Below are positions 5,236 through 5,498 of a stretch of DNA of 5,498 nucleotides, piece after piece; positions within the stretch are counted from its first letter, which is position 1; every line of letters starts with the position of its first letter. The stretch covers positions 1-5,498 of the forward strand of contig JAHEKO010000285.1 of assembly GCA_024638355.1 (NCBI GenBank), given 5' to 3'. The notes beneath the pieces were generated by a model. That model was not told the origin of the DNA and ran no database searches. It saw only the letters and a program-made list of their open reading frames with translations. This DNA comes from Acidobacteriota bacterium. Lineage in GTDB: Bacteria; Acidobacteriota; Thermoanaerobaculia; Multivoradales; JAHEKO01. Made by a program: the position numbers and the translations under genes.

Positions 5236-5498
5236 ATGTCGAAGCGGCTCCGAAGCGTCAAAGGCACGCGCGACCTGCTACCTCCCGAGACGGCCGTCTG
5301 GAGCGCCGTCGAAGGCGTCGCTCGTCGTGTGTTCACCGACTACGGCTATGGCGAGATCCGCACACCGCTGCTCGAGAGCACCGACCTCTTCGTGCGCGGC
5401 GTCGGCGAATCGACCGACATCGTCGGCAAGCAGATGTACAGCTTCGCCGACCGCAAGGGTCGCGAGCTGAGCTTGCGGCCCGAGGGGACCGCCCCGGT
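5236..5498 (+). CDS. hisS: Histidyl-tRNA synthetase, N-terminal part (cut by the window edge)
   Basis: HisRS (EC 6.1.1.21) is a cytoplasmic class II aminoacyl-tRNA synthetase that charges tRNA-His. The first 87 codons of a protein usually about 420 residues long are visible. The N-terminus [18 protein letters not shown] carries the HisRS/HisZ KGTRDLLP opening. The class II motif 1 region lies around [12 protein letters not shown] (36-47). It is followed by [21 protein letters not shown] (50-70), given here for reference by its core [12 protein letters not shown]. The start of motif 2, LRPEGTAP (80-87), is where the window ends. The strong match to the HisRS pattern TDIVxKxMYxF and an intact motif 2 favour HisRS over the ATP phosphoribosyltransferase regulatory subunit HisZ, but the HisRS-specific motif 3 is outside. 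The ATG at 5236 is the only fitting start and has no Shine-Dalgarno. It is divergent from the glycosyltransferase gene, 59 bases away. Confidence 0.94.
   Translation, partial: MSKRLRSVKGTRDLLPPETAVWSAVEGVARRVFTDYGYGEIRTPLLESTDLFVRGVGESTDIVGKQMYSFADRKGRELSLRPEGTAP

Noticed and set aside
4464..5336. A long minus-strand frame running into the thioesterase from 5336
   Set aside because: Only the last 136 codons are real. The upstream part overlaps the glycosyltransferase in another frame and is Arg-rich nonsense, so a fused larger protein is not supported.
1..5498. CRISPR arrays, tRNA or rRNA genes, defence or toxin-antitoxin genes, prophage genes
   Set aside because: No regularly spaced repeats, no tRNA- or rRNA-like sequence and no suitable ORFs were seen. 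The space is filled by six ordinary chromosomal genes and one repeat.

Overview
The window is a compact, GC-rich chromosomal segment with six protein genes and almost no spare DNA. All the genes are of ordinary chromosomal type. Nothing in it is plasmid-, phage- or defence-like. The lineage cannot be fixed from the sequence. The high GC content, the PilB/GspE-type ATPase and the apparent leaderless gene starts would fit an Acidobacteriota-like or similar free-living diderm bacterium, but that is an inference of low certainty.

Layout from left to right: (1) 1-1754, minus strand: a PilB/GspE-type secretion or pilus assembly ATPase, complete except for its last few residues. (2) 1755-1819: a 65-base divergent intergenic region. 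(3) 1820-2701, plus: a ten-helix EamA/DMT-family transporter. (4) 2700-2854: a 155-base REPIN- or MITE-like palindromic element with 38-base inverted arms, lodged between two convergent genes. (5) 2837-4024, minus: chorismate synthase (aroC). (6) 4053-4463, minus: a YbgC/FadM-type hotdog acyl-CoA thioesterase. (7) 4463-5176, minus: a family 2 glycosyltransferase whose stop overlaps the thioesterase start. (8) 5177-5235: a 59-base divergent intergenic region. (9) 5236-5498, plus: the first 87 codons of histidyl-tRNA synthetase (hisS).

The genes do not form one pathway. The glycosyltransferase and thioesterase are a translationally coupled pair. aroC lies 28 bases downstream on the same strand but appears to have its own promoter-like box. 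The other genes are independent units.

Two things deserve a second look. The first is the palindromic element: its left end supplies the last two bases of the transporter stop codon, and its right arm encodes the last five residues and the stop codon of chorismate synthase, so both convergent genes end inside one repeat. The second is a consistent start-site pattern. The genes that begin transcription units have no Shine-Dalgarno sequence and carry a TAnnnT hexamer 8-11 bases before the start codon, as expected for leaderless mRNAs. The one internal, coupled gene has a GGAG ribosome binding site instead. I found no convincing novel multi-gene system.
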